DNA of 64,000 bases from Paractinoplanes durhamensis (GTDB lineage Bacteria; Actinomycetota; Actinomycetes; Mycobacteriales; Micromonosporaceae): contig NZ_BOML01000005.1 in the NCBI RefSeq assembly GCF_016862175.1, positions 62,001 through 126,000 of the forward strand, in the 5' to 3' direction. Under the pieces are notes generated by a model that had not been told where the DNA came from, ran no database searches, and was given only the letters and a program-made list of their open reading frames with translations. The translations under genes were made by a program, and so were the position numbers. Positions within the stretch are counted from its first letter, which is position 1. Each line of letters begins with the position of its first letter. Below, one piece after another: positions 57,127 to 64,000 of the stretch.

Positions 57127-58038
57127 CTAGGCGAGTTCCACCATACTCCCTTTGACAAGAGCACCGTGCGCATCCACGCCCAACGGTTCCGCGCGCCATT
57201 GTTCGCCAGCATGGAAATCGCCCGGGACCTCGGACAATGCGAGAACAGTCGGCCCGGCGCCACTCACCACGGCGGCCACGCCGACCGATCGCAGCGCCGC
57301 CACGAGCGACGCGGTGCCGGGCATCGCCTCCGCCCGGTAGCCCTGATGCAATCGATCCGCGGTGGCCGGCAGCAGAACCGAGGGGTCGGTGGTGAGCGCG
57401 TGCGTGAGCAGTGCCGCCCGGCCGGCGTTGAACGACGCGTCGGCGTGCGGAACATCCGGCGGCAGCGCGGCACGAGCGCTCGCGGTGTAGCCACGCTCGG
57501 TGGGGACGAAAACCTTGGGGTGTACGTCGTGGTGCACCGGCAACCGCACGGCCCGCGCGCCCGCCCCCTCGGTCCAGGCGATGGTGAACCCGCCGAGCAG
57601 GCATGGCGCGACGTTGTCGGGATGCCCCTCGAGACGGGCCGCGATGCGCAGCGCCGCCTCGTCGTCGATCAGCTCGAGACCGCCCACGACCAGGCCGCGG
57701 GCCAGCTGCACGCCGCCGACGATGGCCGCCGACGAGGAGCCGAGACCGCGCGCCTGCGGGATCCGGTTGTCGCACTCGACGGCCAGCCCGCGCGGCCGGC
57801 CGCCCAGCTCGTCGAAGGTGGCCAGCATCGCCCGCACGACCAGGTGCGTCTCGTCGCCGGGCAGCTCGCCGGCGCCCTCGCCGCTGACCGTCACCTTGAC
57901 GCCGTCGCCGGTGACCCGGGCGGTCAGGTCGTCGTAGAGGGTCAGCGCCAGGCCCAGCGCGTCGAAGCCGGGGCCGAGGTTCGCGCTGGTGGCCGGCGTG
58001 CGGACGGAAACCGGATCGGTCACGAAGGTCAGGCCCAT
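57127..58038 (-). CDS. thrB: Homoserine kinase
   Basis: 303 residues, GHMP kinase: TPATSANLGPGFDALGLAL, the phosphate loop PQARGLGSSSAAIVGG and the late SGAGPTVLAL motif. It makes O-phosphohomoserine for threonine synthase. I choose the ATG six bases after TAGCAT over a GTG two codons upstream. It is separated from thrC by about 5 kb of transport genes. Confidence 0.95.
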   Translation of the reverse strand: MGLTFVTDPVSVRTPATSANLGPGFDALGLALTLYDDLTARVTGDGVKVTVSGEGAGELPGDETHLVVRAMLATFDELGGRPRGLAVECDNRIPQARGLGSSSAAIVGGVQLARGLVVGGLELIDDEAALRIAARLEGHPDNVAPCLLGGFTIAWTEGAGARAVRLPVHHDVHPKVFVPTERGYTASARAALPPDVPHADASFNAGRAALLTHALTTDPSVLLPATADRLHQGYRAEAMPGTASLVAALRSVGVAAVVSGAGPTVLALSEVPGDFHAGEQWRAEPLGVDAHGALVKGSMVELA

Positions 58039-58044
58039 CGGCAC

Positions 58045-58050
58045 ATGCTA
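58045..58050 (-). promoter_or_regulatory. -10 box of leaderless thrB transcript
   Basis: TAGCAT (minus strand) exactly six bases before the ATG. It gives thrB its own promoter, needed because thrC is no longer adjacent. Confidence 0.55.
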
Positions 58051-58061
58051 AGCGCTGATCA

Positions 58062-59297
58062 TTACGCGGAACGTCCTGGTCCCGCCGGTGGCTCGCCGGC
58101 CGGCGTGAGCCGCCGGGTGGCGATCCGCCAGCCGACCGCGTAGGTCGCGGTGACCAGGCCGCAGCCGGCCAGGATCACCCGCTCGTCGACGTGGTCGACC
58201 ACCGCGGTGGCGACCAGCTGGCTGATCGCGATGGCCAGCGTCGCCAGCATCATGTCGAGGGCGAAGATCCGGCCGCGCAGCCGGTCGGGCACCTCGCCCT
58301 GCAGCGCGTAGTTGGACAGCGTCCAGTTGGCGCCGCCGGCGAAGTGGGCCACGAAGACCAGCACGAGCACGAGCGGGAACCACGGCGTCGCGGCGACCCC
58401 GAGATAGCCGACGCCGTAGAGGCCCATCGACAGGGCCAGGCCGGTGAGCAGCCAGGAGCGGTGGCCGAGCACCGGCCGCAGCACGAACGGGCCGACCAGG
58501 GCGCCCGCGCCGCGCACCGCGAAGAGCAGCCCGGCCCCGAGCACGCCGGCCCCGTGCAGGCCGGCGATCAGCGGGAAGACGATCAGCACGCCGTTGCCGA
58601 GGCCGGCCGCCGACTTGACCGTGATCAGGGCCCGCACCAGCGGCCGGTCACGCAGATAACCCAGCGCCTCGCGCATCGCGTGCCAAGCGGGCGGCGCGAC
58701 CTCCGCCCGCGGCGCCTGCAACGGCCGCCGGATCAGGGCGGTCAGCGCCGCCCCGACCAGCAGCAGGGCGGCGGTCACCCCGAAACTCACGTACGGCCCG
58801 AAGACGGCGCCGACCACGCCGCCCAGCGACGCGCCGACGATCGTCATCGTGCCCCAGGTCGAGCCGGCGATGGCGTTCGCGGCCGGCAGGTCGGCCGCCT
58901 CGACGACGTTGGGCAGGGCGGCCGACGCGGCCGGGGTGTAGAAGGACTTGGCGACCGCCATCGCGCCGATCGCGACCAGGGCGAGCGGTGCGGTGGCCGC
59001 CGAGCGCACCGCGAACAGCAGCAGCACCGCGGCGAACGCGGCCAGGTTGGCCAGCACCAGGATGCGGCGGCGGTCGAGGCGGTCGGCCAGCGTGCCGGTG
59101 AACGGCAGCAGCAGCGCGTTGATCCCGGTGTCCACGGCCAGCACCAGGCCGCCCCAGACCCCGCTGCCGGTCAGCTCGGGCAGCAGCACGAGCAGTGGCA
59201 CCATCACGAACCAGTCCGAGCCGAAGACCACCAGCTCGGCGGCGAAGAGCCGGCGGAAATCCCGGTTGCGGGTAAGAACCGAGATCATCGATGGCAC
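58062..59297 (-). CDS. MFS transporter (EntS/MefA-like)
   Basis: 411 residues with about twelve hydrophobic segments; LADRLDRRRILVLANL between helices 2 and 3 is the MFS signature, and the repeat occurs again in GEVPDRLRGRIFALDMM. It resembles the exporter subgroup that includes EntS and macrolide-efflux MefA. The substrate is unknown. GTG start with TAGGTT seven bases upstream; an ATG three codons later is an alternative. Confidence 0.87.
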   Translation of the reverse strand: MPSMISVLTRNRDFRRLFAAELVVFGSDWFVMVPLLVLLPELTGSGVWGGLVLAVDTGINALLLPFTGTLADRLDRRRILVLANLAAFAAVLLLFAVRSAATAPLALVAIGAMAVAKSFYTPAASAALPNVVEAADLPAANAIAGSTWGTMTIVGASLGGVVGAVFGPYVSFGVTAALLLVGAALTALIRRPLQAPRAEVAPPAWHAMREALGYLRDRPLVRALITVKSAAGLGNGVLIVFPLIAGLHGAGVLGAGLLFAVRGAGALVGPFVLRPVLGHRSWLLTGLALSMGLYGVGYLGVAATPWFPLVLVLVFVAHFAGGANWTLSNYALQGEVPDRLRGRIFALDMMLATLAIAISQLVATAVVDHVDERVILAGCGLVTATYAVGWRIATRRLTPAGEPPAGPGRSA

Positions 59298-59304
59298 GTA
59301 CCGG

Positions 59305-59310
59305 AACCTA
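59305..59310 (-). promoter_or_regulatory. Candidate -10 box of the MFS gene
   Basis: TAGGTT (minus strand), seven bases before the GTG. The left end of the palindromic element abuts it, so that element would supply the -35 region. Confidence 0.35.
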
Positions 59311-59477
59311 CAGGGCCTGTCCTGCCGATCACGTGGGAGCGAGGCGAGGTCCAGGCGTCGGCTGGGTGTGCGCCGGAATTGCCCGGCTCCCGGTGTTGGA
59401 TCCGGGTGATTTCGGCGTGCGGCCAGGCGGCGGCTGGGCCACGCCGCAGCCCCGCGTGATCGGCAGGACAGGCCCTG
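59311..59477. mobile_element. MITE-like palindromic element
   Basis: 167 bases bounded by perfect 23-base inverted repeats (59311-59333 and 59455-59477; inner ends ...GCCGATCACG and CGTGATCGGC...). The interior is also an imperfect palindrome (I count roughly two thirds of the next 45 bases pairing), with a CCCGG...CCGGG centre, so the whole can fold into one long hairpin. It has no coding capacity. Terminal repeats this long without a gene suggest a miniature transposable element; no clear target duplication was found and no second copy lies in this window. Confidence 0.55.
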
Positions 59478-59507
59478 GCGGGGCCGGTCCGCCCGGACCG
59501 GCCCCGC
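59478..59507 (-). terminator. Terminator after the RND gene
   Basis: Perfect 13-bp stem GCGGGGCCGGTCC / GGACCGGCCCCGC with a GCCC loop, six bases after the RND stop and directly beside the palindromic element. Confidence 0.75.
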
Positions 59508-59512
59508 ACCTG

Positions 59513-62500
59513 TTACTTCGGTTCGTCCTTACGCCGCGGCACCTTCAGCACCTCGAACTGATCGGTGTAGCCGCGCAGCGCCGCGTTCGGCGCGGCCGGC
59601 TCGACCGGCTCGGGCACGGGGCCGCCGTTGGCCGGGACGGTGGCCGGCACCGCGTCGTCCGGCACCGCCTGGTCCGGCGGCAGGCCCATCCGGGCCCGGA
59701 ACTCCGCCTTCTTGGTCCGGCGCTTCTCCTTGCCGTTCTCCACCATCGTGTAGAGCGTCGGCACCAGCACCAGGGTGAGCAGCGTCGAGCTGACCAGACC
59801 GCCGATGACCACAATGGCCAGTGGCTGGCTGATGAAGCCGCCCTCGCCGGTGAGCCCGAGGGCCATCGGCAGCAGCGCGAAGATGGTCGCGATGGCGGTC
59901 ATCAGGATCGGCCGCAGCCGGTGCCGGCCGCCCTCGACCACCGCCTCCTGCACACCCATCCCGGCCGCCCGGTAATGGTTGATCAGGTCCATCAGCACGA
60001 TCGCGTTGGTGACCACGATGCCGACCAGCATCAGCACACCGATCAGTGCCGGGACGCCGAGCGCGGTGCCGGTGACCAGCAGCAGGATGATGGCGCCGGT
60101 GGCCGCGAACGGGATCGACACGAGCAGGATGATCGGCTGGATCAGGCTGCGGAACGTCGCCACCATGATGATGAAGACGATCGCGATCGCCGCCAGCACC
60201 GCGAGACCCAGCTGCTGGAACGCCTCGGCCTGGTCGGCGCTGACGCCGCCGAGCGAGTACGACGCACCGGCCGGCAGGGTCAGCGTGTCCAGCTTCTTGG
60301 TCAGCTCGCTGGTGGCCGCGCCGACGTCGGAGCCGGTCGCGGTGCCGGTGACCGAGGCGCTGCGGTTGCCGTCGACCCGGGTGACCTGCTCGGGGCCGGA
60401 CACCTCGCTGACGTCGGCGACCTGGTCGAGCCGGACCGGGCCGCGCGCGGTGGTCAGCGGCAGGGCCTTGAGGCCGGCCTCGTCGGCCGGCGCGTTACCG
60501 AAGGAGATCACCACGCTCTCGCTGGCCCCGTCGACCGTGACCTGGCCGGCCGGGGCGTCCCGGAACGCCGCGGCCACGCTCTGCCCGATGGACGCCTCGG
60601 TGAGGCCGTAGCTCGCGGCCACGTCCCGCTTCACCTTCACGTCCAGCCGCGGCACGCTGGCGGCCAGCGTGGTGGTCACGTCGGTGACCCCGCCGGTCGC
60701 CGACATGGCCTGCTGCACCTGCTGCACGGCCGACTGGAGCACGTCGTTGTCGGCCGCCTGGACCTGCACGGACAGCTCGCTGCCGCCCAGGCCGGAGCTG
60801 TCGCCACCGATCGTCACGTCGCCGATGCCGGTCATCGCGTCGAGCTGTTTGCGCAGCTCGTCGGTGACCTTCCCGGCGTCCGCCTTCTCCTCGAGCCCGA
60901 CCTGGAAGCTGGCCGCGCTGGCCCCGGCCGCACCGGCGAACGGGTTGAAGTCGCTGCTGTTGCCGACCGTGACCTGGTAGGTCTTCACGTCGTCGCGAGC
61001 GGCGAGCACCGCCTCGACCTTCTTGGCCGCGTCGTCGGTGGCCGCCAGGCTGGTGCCGACCGGCATCTCCTGGGTGATGGTCAGCGAGTCCTGCCCGGAC
61101 TGGTCCAGGAAGTTGGTCTTGAGCTGGGTGGACAGCACGCCCGTGCCGAGCAGCACGACCAGGCCGATCATCAGGGTGGCGATCCGCCGCTGGGTGGCGA
61201 ACCGGATCACCGGCAGGTAGGCGCGCTGCAGCGGGCTGCGCAGCTCCTTCTTCTCGGCGGCCTGCCGGATCGCCTCGGTGTCGGCGTCGGCGGGTGGCGG
61301 CTTGAGGAACCAGTAGGCCAGGACCGGCACCACGGTCAGCGCCACGAACAGCGACGCGAGCAGGGCCACCGTCACGGTGATCGCGAAGGACGAGAAGATC
61401 TGCCCGACGAACCCGCCGACCAGCGCGATCGGCAGGAACACCGCGACCGTGGTCAGCGTCGAGGCGGTAACCGCACCGGACACCTCACGGACCGCCGCGA
61501 TGATCGCGTGACCCTTCGGCTCGCCGTACTCAAGATGTCGTTTGATGTTTTCCAGAACGACGATCGAGTCGTCCACCACCCGGCCGACCGCGATCGTCAG
61601 TGCGCCGAGGGTGAGCAGGTTGAGGGTGTAGTCGCCGACCCAGAGGGCGATCAGCGCGATCAGTACCGACAGCGGGATCGACACGGCCGTGACCAGCGTC
61701 GAGCGCACCGACATCAGGAAGATCAGGATGACGATCACGGCCATCGCCAGGCCGAGGAGACCCTCGGTGGTCAGGCTCTTGATCGACCGCTCGACGAACG
61801 GCGCCTGGTCGGTGACGACGGTGAGCGTGGCGCCGCTGTCCTTGGCCAGGTCGGCGAGCTTGTCGCGGACCTCGTGCGAGATCTGCACCGGGTTGCCGTC
61901 GGGCTTGGCGGTGACCGCGATGCCGAGGCTGTCGTTGCCGTCGGTCCGGGTGAACGCGGTGGCCGTCGGCAGCTTGCTCTCCACCGTGGCGACGGTGCCG
62001 AGCTGGACCGGGCCGCGGCTGCCGGAGAGGTAGAGGCCCTTGAGGTCGTCGACCGAGGTGATCGGGTTGCCGACCTGGACGTTCAGCGACTTCTCGCCGT
62101 CGGTGACCGCGCCGGCCGGGATGGAGATGCCGTTGGACTGCAGGACCGTGGTGAGCGCCTGCGGGCTGACCCCGGCCGCCGTCATCTTGGCCAGATCGGG
62201 CGTGATGACGACCTGCTTGGCCCGGGCCCCGGTGACCTGGGTGTCGCGGACCCCGCTGATCGCGTTGAGCTCGGGCACGACGGTCTGGTTGAGCTTGGCG
62301 AGCAGGTCGCTCTCGTCGGTGCCGCCGGACGCGGCCAGGATGATCGCCGGGATGTCGTCGGTGCTGCCCGAGAAGATCTGCGGTTCGACGTTGTCCGGCA
62401 GGGTGGCCTGGATCCGGTTGACCGACGTGGTCAGCTGGTTGACCGCCTGGTCGATGTCCGTGCCGTAGGTGAACGACACCACGATGGTGGCGAAACCCTC

Positions 62501-62758
62501 GGCGGTGGTCGACTGGACCGTGTCGATGCCGTCGGCACCCTTGACCGCCTCCTCGATCGGCTTGGTCACCTGGTCCTGGATGATCTCCGGACCGGCGCCG
62601 GGCAGCGCCGCGCTGATGAACGCGGCGGGCAGCTCGATCGACGGGAACAACTGCTGCTTCAAGGATGGGATGGCGACGACCCCGAAACCGCTGATCACGA
62701 TGGCGATCAGGGCGACGAGGCCTCGATTGGCAAGACTGAGTCGGGTCAGGAAAGACAT
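59513..62758 (-). CDS. RND-superfamily efflux pump (AcrB/HAE1-like)
   Basis: 1081 residues. Two repeats each with a first helix, a large extracytoplasmic loop and a helix bundle; the proton-relay VVDDSIVVLENI in helix 4 is intact, and the second repeat has ALIGVLMLVGIVVTNAIVLMDL. It resembles the CusA/AcrB-type rather than the MmpL type common in Actinobacteria. No membrane-fusion or outer-membrane partner is nearby. A Pro/Ala-rich cytoplasmic tail of ~90 residues ends the protein. Divergent from a MarR regulator. ATG after GGGGGGAGCGCCA. Confidence 0.9.
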   Translation of the reverse strand: MSFLTRLSLANRGLVALIAIVISGFGVVAIPSLKQQLFPSIELPAAFISAALPGAGPEIIQDQVTKPIEEAVKGADGIDTVQSTTAEGFATIVVSFTYGTDIDQAVNQLTTSVNRIQATLPDNVEPQIFSGSTDDIPAIILAASGGTDESDLLAKLNQTVVPELNAISGVRDTQVTGARAKQVVITPDLAKMTAAGVSPQALTTVLQSNGISIPAGAVTDGEKSLNVQVGNPITSVDDLKGLYLSGSRGPVQLGTVATVESKLPTATAFTRTDGNDSLGIAVTAKPDGNPVQISHEVRDKLADLAKDSGATLTVVTDQAPFVERSIKSLTTEGLLGLAMAVIVILIFLMSVRSTLVTAVSIPLSVLIALIALWVGDYTLNLLTLGALTIAVGRVVDDSIVVLENIKRHLEYGEPKGHAIIAAVREVSGAVTASTLTTVAVFLPIALVGGFVGQIFSSFAITVTVALLASLFVALTVVPVLAYWFLKPPPADADTEAIRQAAEKKELRSPLQRAYLPVIRFATQRRIATLMIGLVVLLGTGVLSTQLKTNFLDQSGQDSLTITQEMPVGTSLAATDDAAKKVEAVLAARDDVKTYQVTVGNSSDFNPFAGAAGASAASFQVGLEEKADAGKVTDELRKQLDAMTGIGDVTIGGDSSGLGGSELSVQVQAADNDVLQSAVQQVQQAMSATGGVTDVTTTLAASVPRLDVKVKRDVAASYGLTEASIGQSVAAAFRDAPAGQVTVDGASESVVISFGNAPADEAGLKALPLTTARGPVRLDQVADVSEVSGPEQVTRVDGNRSASVTGTATGSDVGAATSELTKKLDTLTLPAGASYSLGGVSADQAEAFQQLGLAVLAAIAIVFIIMVATFRSLIQPIILLVSIPFAATGAIILLLVTGTALGVPALIGVLMLVGIVVTNAIVLMDLINHYRAAGMGVQEAVVEGGRHRLRPILMTAIATIFALLPMALGLTGEGGFISQPLAIVVIGGLVSSTLLTLVLVPTLYTMVENGKEKRRTKKAEFRARMGLPPDQAVPDDAVPATVPANGGPVPEPVEPAAPNAALRGYTDQFEVLKVPRRKDEPK

Positions 62759-62776
62759 TGGCGCTCCCCCCGTAAA

Positions 62777-62813
62777 AGTTCGGCCTGTACGAATAGTTTG
62801 CCTGACGCGAACA
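62777..62813. promoter_or_regulatory. Two tandem operator-like boxes between the RND and marR genes
   Basis: Two copies of AGTTYG-N7-CGAAYA (62777-62795 and 62795-62813) repeat with an 18-base period. TTCG/CGAA dyads are typical of MarR sites; their position just upstream of the RND start suggests repression by the divergent regulator. Confidence 0.5.
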
Positions 62814-62900
62814 AATGGTTTTTGCCGGGGGTGCGCTGGTACCGTCCGTCATCGGAAGGACGCACGACCGCCATCAGCGCGTCACGAAGAAAGGTCGGCG

Positions 62901-63347
62901 TTGGCCGGGAACGAACAGCTCATCGCGGACATTATGGGCACGCAGCAACGGCTCCAGCAGTTGTTCGCGTACGACCGGTCCGATCCGCTCTTCTCGTCCC
63001 ATTTGACGCTGTCCCAATTCAAGATCCTCATGCTGCTCGCCCGGCACGGCAATGTATCGGGCGGCGAATTGGCCGGGCTTCTCGGCGTCGGCCTGGCCGC
63101 ACTCAGCGGCATGGTGGACCGGCTCGTGCAGCAGGATCTCGTGGAACGCACGGAGGATCTGCACGATCGGCGGGTGCGCCGGATCGGCCTCTCGCGAAAG
63201 GGCACCGAGCTCATCGGGAGCATCATGAACGCCGGCGAGGCGAAGATGCGCGCGCTCCTCAGCCGCCTCACAGCCGAGCAGCTGGACCTGGTGGCCCAGG
63301 CGACCCTGCTGATGGTGAAGGCGGCCGAGGAGGAGTCAGCTCGTTGA
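62901..63347 (+). CDS. MarR-family transcriptional regulator
   Basis: 148 residues. Winged helix: LTLSQFKILMLLARHGNVSGGELAGLLGVGLAALSGMVDRLVQQDLVERTEDLHDRRVRRIGLSRKG, complete with the DxRxxR wing. I take the TTG start (LAGNEQLIADIMG) seven bases after AAAGG; upstream codons are not conserved. It probably represses the divergent RND pump. It is convergent with thrC, 12 bases apart. Confidence 0.87.
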   Translation: MAGNEQLIADIMGTQQRLQQLFAYDRSDPLFSSHLTLSQFKILMLLARHGNVSGGELAGLLGVGLAALSGMVDRLVQQDLVERTEDLHDRRVRRIGLSRKGTELIGSIMNAGEAKMRALLSRLTAEQLDLVAQATLLMVKAAEEESAR

Positions 63348-63359
63348 GCGAGGCCCTTT

Positions 63360-64000
63360 TTAAGCGAGGCCGAGCTCTCGGGCGGCGATCAGGACGTCGT
63401 TCTGGATCGTGGTGGGCGACGGCGCGGTGGAGATGGCCCACTCCGGGTCCTTCAGGCCGTGCCCGGTGACCGTGCAGACCACGGTCGAACCGGCCGGCAC
63501 CTTGCCCGCCTGGGCCTGCTGCAGCAGCCCGGCCACGCTGGCCGCGCTGGCCAGCTCGACGAAGACGCCGACCTCGCGGGCCAGCAGCCGGTAGGCCGAG
63601 AGGATCTCCCGGTCGGTGACCGCCTCGATCAGGCCGCCCGACGCGTCCCGGGCGTCCAGCGCCTTGGTCCAGCTCGCCGGGTTGCCGATCCGGATGGCGG
63701 TGGCGATCGTGGACGGCTCCGGGACGACCTTGTTGTTCACGATCGGGGCCGCGCCGGACGCCTGGAACCCGTACATCCTGGGGAGCTTCGTGGCGTTGCC
63801 GGCGTCCTTGTCCTCGAGGTAGCCCATCCAGTACGCCGAGATGTTGCCGGCGTTGCCGACCGGCAGGCAGTGGATGTCGGGTGCGTCGCCGAGTGCCTCG
63901 ACGATCTCGAAGGAGCCGGTCTTCTGCCCGTGCAGGCGGAAGATGTTGACCGAGTTGACCAGCGAGACCGGGAAGTCCTGGGACAGCTTGGCGGCGAGCG
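63360..64000 (-). CDS. thrC: Threonine synthase, C-terminal part
   Basis: About 213 residues; the N-terminus lies beyond the right edge. The phosphate-binding LPVGNAGNISAYWMGY of the PLP site, NIFRLHGQKTGSFEIVEAL and VVCTVTGHGLKDPEW are conserved threonine synthase segments. It converts O-phosphohomoserine (from thrB) to threonine. Normally adjacent to thrB. Confidence 0.95.
   Translation of the reverse strand, partial: LAAKLSQDFPVSLVNSVNIFRLHGQKTGSFEIVEALGDAPDIHCLPVGNAGNISAYWMGYLEDKDAGNATKLPRMYGFQASGAAPIVNNKVVPEPSTIATAIRIGNPASWTKALDARDASGGLIEAVTDREILSAYRLLAREVGVFVELASAASVAGLLQQAQAGKVPAGSTVVCTVTGHGLKDPEWAISTAPSPTTIQNDVLIAARELGLA

Noticed and set aside
59291..63469. 1392-codon open frame on the plus strand across the RND gene
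   Set aside because: Antisense shadow; it crosses the palindromic element and the marR gene, and the minus-strand RND protein is unmistakable.

Overview
High-GC actinobacterial chromosome, most like Micromonosporaceae/Actinoplanes (inference from GC content, protein similarity and gene order; no species call is possible). The window has no rRNA, no tRNA that I could find, no CRISPR array and no recognisable transposase gene.

Much of it follows a gene order known from other Actinobacteria, here read mostly on the minus strand: thrC (cut at the right edge), thrB, rho, rpmE, prfA, prmC, a YrdC protein, a low-molecular-weight phosphatase, sua5, glyA, atpI-like, atpZ-like, atpB-E-F-H-A-G-D, atpC, a DUF2550 gene, then the PduO adenosyltransferase, murA, nucS, and the scy/filP-like coiled-coil genes with mce, thiolase, meaB and an acyl-CoA mutase (cut at the left edge). 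The left part forms a B12/acyl-CoA module: mutase, its chaperone MeaB, thiolase, epimerase, and further right the adenosyltransferase and a 3-hydroxyacyl-CoA dehydrogenase.

This backbone is interrupted by accessory blocks. They are: (1) 2317-5510, a TIR-NTPase gene overlapping a winged-helix/TPR gene, which together look like a split STAND immune-type protein; (2) 19717-25015, membrane proteins and an orphan FtsK/EccC-like ATPase with a membrane partner; (3) 29883-31007, an LCP-family gene plus a strong terminator separating atpC from atpD; (4) 44785-48928, a GGDEF protein with two tandem secreted-side beta-propeller proteins placed between prfA and prmC; (5) 50513-54698, a three-gene RNA-repair cassette (two different RNA ligases and an end-healing kinase-phosphatase) and a bacterial nitric oxide synthase between rpmE and rho; (6) 58062-63347, an MFS exporter, a palindromic MITE-like element, an RND pump and a MarR regulator between thrB and thrC.

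Two general features recur. Many genes have a TANNNT-like -10 box exactly six bases before the start codon, the signature of leaderless mRNAs. Nearly every convergent gene pair overlaps at its 3' ends or is separated by only a few bases. Best candidates for an undescribed system are the split TIR-STAND/TPR pair and the double-ligase RNA-repair cassette.
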